A stretch of 8,067 nt of DNA. It comes from Phycisphaerae bacterium. GTDB taxonomy: Bacteria; Planctomycetota; Phycisphaerae; Phycisphaerales; UBA1924. Each line of letters opens with the position of its first letter. Position 1 is the first letter of the stretch. Positions 6,042 to 8,067 of the stretch are shown here, piece by piece. Under the pieces are notes generated by a model. It did no database searches. It was not told where the DNA came from and saw only the letters and a program-made list of their open reading frames with translations. The position numbers were made by a program, and so were the translations under genes. The stretch spans positions 1-8,067 of the forward strand of contig JAEUIX010000112.1 of NCBI GenBank assembly GCA_016794945.1. Reading direction: 5' to 3'.

Positions 6042-7010
6042 TCACAGCACGCCGAGCTTCTGCAGGTCGTTGATCGGGTCGTCGTACGAGCACGAGCCGA
6101 AGCAGATGGCGTAGTTCTCCCGCGCCGCCTTGATCTGCGCCGTCGTCAGTCGCAGCTGCCGCCACGTCAGCCCGTCGTCGTCGAACTTGAACGCGCCGCC
6201 GTCGGTCTCGCCCAGGACCTTCAGCAGCGTGTCGCGATTGATGCGCAGTTCGCGCAGCAGCGCAGCGCCCGCGAACACGTTCAGGAACCCGTGCATCGTG
6301 TGCGTCGCGCACCCGGGCTCGTAGGTCAGCGGCTGCACCGCGCGCACCGGGTGGTGCAGGCCGGCCGTGGCCTTGAACGGCACCTCGGCCGTGTGGAACG
6401 CGATCAGGAAGTCGGCCACGCGCTCCAGCGCCGGGAACAGCTCGGGCGTCACGCCCCCCGTGCGGATCTTCACCCCGGCGCCCATCCCCGCCAGGCACGT
6501 GGCGAAGCTCCGCAGGTCCCCGTCCGCCGGGATCTCGAAGAACGGGTACAGCTCCTCGGGCAGAAGGTCCATCGCCTGGTCGATCGTGTCGGGTGTCTGC
6601 ACCTTCATCTCGATCGTGTCCACCACCGCGTTGTGCGCGTGCTTGTGCGCGTGCCCGTTGCCGTTGCCGTTGCCCGCGGCGTGCGCATCGTTGAACCGGT
6701 CGATCGCCTGCAGGTTGTCCGACAGCTTCCCGTCGATCAGCACCGTCAGTTTCCACGGCTCCGGCGGGGCCGAGGCATCGTCCGACGGGAGGGCCGACAG
6801 GTGCCGATCCGCGGCGGCCGCCCACTCGTTCAGCCGCGACACCGGGCAGACGAACCGCGCGATCCCCCACGCGAACGGCCCGCGGACGTGACGGGCGTAG
6901 GTCTCGACCGCCGAGGTCATGTCCAGCTTCGCCGGCGGGAACAGCCCGGCGTAGTCGACCAGGTCGGTCAGCAGGGCGCGCAGGGAGGCCGGTGCGGTGA
7001 CGGTGTGCAT
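6042..7010 (-). CDS. Uncharacterised protein of the 'DYAGLFPPA' family
   Basis: A 322-residue soluble protein of a family I recognise only as a conserved hypothetical. Conserved-looking blocks are LLTDLVDYAGLFPPAKLDM (13-31), GPFAWGIARFVCPVSRL (44-60), YPFFEIP (155-161), GVKIRTGG (179-186), VPFKATAGLHHPVRAV (210-225) and CATHTMHGFLNVFAGAALL (234-252), with a C-terminal CFGSCSYDDP (303-312). The evenly spaced strand-like segments ending in charged motifs (KIRTGG, FKATAGLHHP) would fit a TIM-barrel-like enzyme, but this is inference. Residues 113-126 are a low-complexity insert, GNGNGNGHAHKHAH, rich in Gly, Asn and His. The ATG at 7008-7010 has no convincing Shine-Dalgarno sequence but lies 7 nt after a TACGAT box. 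It follows the EVE gene by 65 nt on the same strand and converges on nuoB. Confidence 0.85.
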   Translation of the reverse strand: MHTVTAPASLRALLTDLVDYAGLFPPAKLDMTSAVETYARHVRGPFAWGIARFVCPVSRLNEWAAAADRHLSALPSDDASAPPEPWKLTVLIDGKLSDNLQAIDRFNDAHAAGNGNGNGHAHKHAHNAVVDTIEMKVQTPDTIDQAMDLLPEELYPFFEIPADGDLRSFATCLAGMGAGVKIRTGGVTPELFPALERVADFLIAFHTAEVPFKATAGLHHPVRAVQPLTYEPGCATHTMHGFLNVFAGAALLRELRINRDTLLKVLGETDGGAFKFDDDGLTWRQLRLTTAQIKAARENYAICFGSCSYDDPINDLQKLGVL

Positions 7011-7017
7011 ACGCCCG

Positions 7018-7023
7018 ATCGTA
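7018..7023 (-). promoter_or_regulatory. Candidate -10 box (TACGAT) of a leaderless promoter
   Basis: On the minus strand TACGAT is followed by 7 nt and then the ATG at 7010. This would place the transcription start on the A of the start codon. The 65-nt gap after the EVE gene leaves room for an independent promoter. The -35 region (about 7041-7046) does not resemble TTGACA but falls within a tandem repeat at 7040-7060. Confidence 0.4.
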
Positions 7024-7039
7024 GGGGTCCCGGGGGCGT

Positions 7040-7060
7040 GAATCCCCGCGAATTCCCCGC
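7040..7060. repeat. Tandem imperfect direct repeat upstream of the 6042-7010 gene
   Basis: GAATCCCCGC (7040-7049) is followed directly by GAATTCCCCGC (7050-7060). The copies differ by one inserted T and are spaced about one helical turn apart. The pair covers the place where the -35 element of the candidate promoter at 7018-7023 would lie, so it could be a tandem half-site for a regulator. Chance similarity in GC-rich DNA cannot be excluded. Confidence 0.4.
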
Positions 7061-7075
7061 ACATCGGCCGCGTTG

Positions 7076-7504
7076 CTACAGCCCGGCAAGGGCCCGCAGG
7101 GCCGCGTCGAGCTCCGGGGGAACCGCCATCGCGCTCAGGCGCGAATGCCGCACCAGCGCCAGGCCCGCGAAGCGCGGATCGGCCTTGATCGCCGCCAGCG
7201 TCGCGTCGGGCCTGCCGGCCGGGCGCACCGCACGCAGGTCCACCACCGGGAACTTCACCCGCCCGTCGGCGGTCAGTGCGGGACGCTTGGGGTCGGGGTA
7301 CGGCGCCCGCACCACCCTGGCCAGGCCCGCGATGCGCTTCTCGGCGGCCGTGTGGTAGATCAACGCCTCGTCGCCGACCCGCATGCTCCGAACGACCTCC
7401 AGCGCCTGCGCGTTGCTCACGCCGTCCCAGCGGCTCGGGCCCCGCCGGTCCAGGTCGCCGTACGAGAACTCCGAAGGCTCGGTCTTCAGCAGGTAGGTCG
7501 CCAT
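7076..7504 (-). CDS. EVE-domain protein (thymocyte nuclear protein 1-like)
   Basis: A 142-residue single-domain protein of the EVE family (PF01878, PUA-like fold). Family hallmarks run through its length: YLLKTEPSEFSYGDL (4-18), RWDGVSNAQA (25-34), MRVGDEALIYH (41-51), IAGLARVVRAPYPDP (58-72), FPVVDLRAV (85-93), ATLAAIKADPRFAG (101-114) and the closing LVRHSRLSAMAVPPE (117-131). EVE domains bind nucleic acids carrying modified bases; the ligand of the small bacterial stand-alone members is mostly unknown. The length is usual for stand-alone members. The ATG lies 8 nt after the stop of the aldose 1-epimerase gene, so the two are almost certainly co-transcribed. The neighbours show no defence genes, which favours a housekeeping role here. 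Confidence 0.93.
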   Translation of the reverse strand: MATYLLKTEPSEFSYGDLDRRGPSRWDGVSNAQALEVVRSMRVGDEALIYHTAAEKRIAGLARVVRAPYPDPKRPALTADGRVKFPVVDLRAVRPAGRPDATLAAIKADPRFAGLALVRHSRLSAMAVPPELDAALRALAGL

Positions 7505-7512
7505 GGTCGGGC

Positions 7513-8067
7513 TCAGCGCGAGCGTGCCTCCAGCACGGTCCGCGTCTGCAGGCGCTCACCCGGGCCGAGAACCGCCAGCCCCGTGCCCGGCCGGCCCGAC
7601 TCGGCGAGGTTGATCGCGTCGGTCACGTGGCTCTGCGGCTCCAGGGCCACGTGGGGCAGCGGCGACGGCGCATCGTCGCGCCGGTGCGGGCAGAACAGCA
7701 CCAGGTGCCCCAGGTTGGGCGACGCCTCGATGGTCAGCTCCACGCCGCTGGCCGGCCAGACCAGCCGCGCACGCCCGCCGAACCCGCCGAAGATCTCCGA
7801 CCCGCGGACCGAATCCTCCAGAGGCGCCAGCGAACGCAACCGCCGGCACAGCGCATCGTCTTCGGCCGGGCCCGACGGGACGGTGTCGCGCGAGGGGTAG
7901 CGGCCGGCGCAGGGCGCCTCGATCTCCAGGCGGTCGCGCTCGTCCCACAGCCGGCGCGGGAAGTACGGGTGCAGGCCGCAGCCGGCGGGCATGGGACCCC
8001 CGCCCCGGTTGATCACCGCCAGATCGATCGTGAGCCGGGCCGCCTGCAGCTCGTAGCGCACCTCGCA
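7513..8067 (-). CDS. Aldose 1-epimerase (galactose mutarotase) family protein, N-terminus outside window
   Basis: The last 184 residues are visible; the frame is open to the window edge, so the true start lies beyond 8067. The GTG at 8059-8061 is internal, because VRYELQAARLTIDLAVINRG is a typical mid-protein stretch of this family. The enzymes interconvert alpha and beta anomers of aldoses in the cytoplasm, using a catalytic His and Glu. The probable His is in PMPAGCGLHPYFPR (visible residue 33), and the probable Glu is in HVALEPQSHVTDAINLAE near the C-terminus. The conserved EPQSHVTDAIN block and the HPYF motif fit the COG2017 type. The substrate cannot be told from sequence. It is the first visible gene of the minus-strand run, with the EVE gene 8 nt downstream. 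Confidence 0.92.
   Translation of the reverse strand, partial: CEVRYELQAARLTIDLAVINRGGGPMPAGCGLHPYFPRRLWDERDRLEIEAPCAGRYPSRDTVPSGPAEDDALCRRLRSLAPLEDSVRGSEIFGGFGGRARLVWPASGVELTIEASPNLGHLVLFCPHRRDDAPSPLPHVALEPQSHVTDAINLAESGRPGTGLAVLGPGERLQTRTVLEARSR

Noticed and set aside
6291..7358. Plus-strand open frames opposite the uncharacterised and EVE genes
   Set aside because: Arg/Val-rich shadow translation. The opposite strand shows recognisable EVE motifs and conserved blocks.
7076..7504. EVE protein as part of a defence island
   Set aside because: No restriction, methylation, CRISPR or toxin-antitoxin gene is visible nearby, and the adjacent genes look metabolic or uncharacterised.

Overview
This is a high-GC window (roughly 70% GC by eye) with densely packed genes, and no RNA gene, insertion sequence, prophage or CRISPR array that I can see. 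Two neighbouring bactofilin genes (one with an N-terminal zinc ribbon), a NuoB gene standing without other nuo genes, and an uncharacterised 'DYAGLFPPA' family protein together suggest a free-living member of the Planctomycetota, perhaps Phycisphaerae-like. That placement is inference from gene content and style, not from a marker tree.

Layout from left to right. Positions 1-83 hold the last codons of a plus-strand gene and a strong rho-independent terminator. Positions 121-2638 are a minus-strand cytoskeletal block, read from right to left: a canonical bactofilin (2126-2638), a terminator (2065-2096), a zinc-ribbon bactofilin-like protein (1596-2027), and a long Ala/Glu/Arg coiled-coil protein (121-1599) whose GTG start overlaps the preceding stop in a GTGA. 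A divergent intergenic region (2639-2772) then leads to a plus-strand run: an RluB/RsuA-type pseudouridine synthase homologue (2773-3669) with a Glu where the family has its catalytic Asp, a YihY/BrkB-type membrane protein with a C-terminal winged-helix-like domain (3666-5117, also GTGA-coupled), a small predicted lipoprotein (5153-5374) and NuoB (5456-6019). Facing these is a minus-strand run, read from right to left: the C-terminal part of an aldose 1-epimerase (from the window edge to 7513), an EVE-domain protein (7076-7504) and the uncharacterised 322-residue protein (6042-7010).

How the genes may work together. The zinc-ribbon bactofilin and the coiled-coil protein look like a translationally coupled pair, and the canonical bactofilin next to them suggests a polymer-scaffold module. 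The other genes are mostly housekeeping: base modification or its recognition, membrane, respiration and sugar metabolism. The best candidates for something undescribed are the bactofilin/coiled-coil module, the apparently active-site-altered pseudouridine synthase, the uncharacterised protein with a Gly-Asn/His-rich insert, and two genes with a TACGAT box 5-7 nt before the ATG that may be transcribed leaderless.
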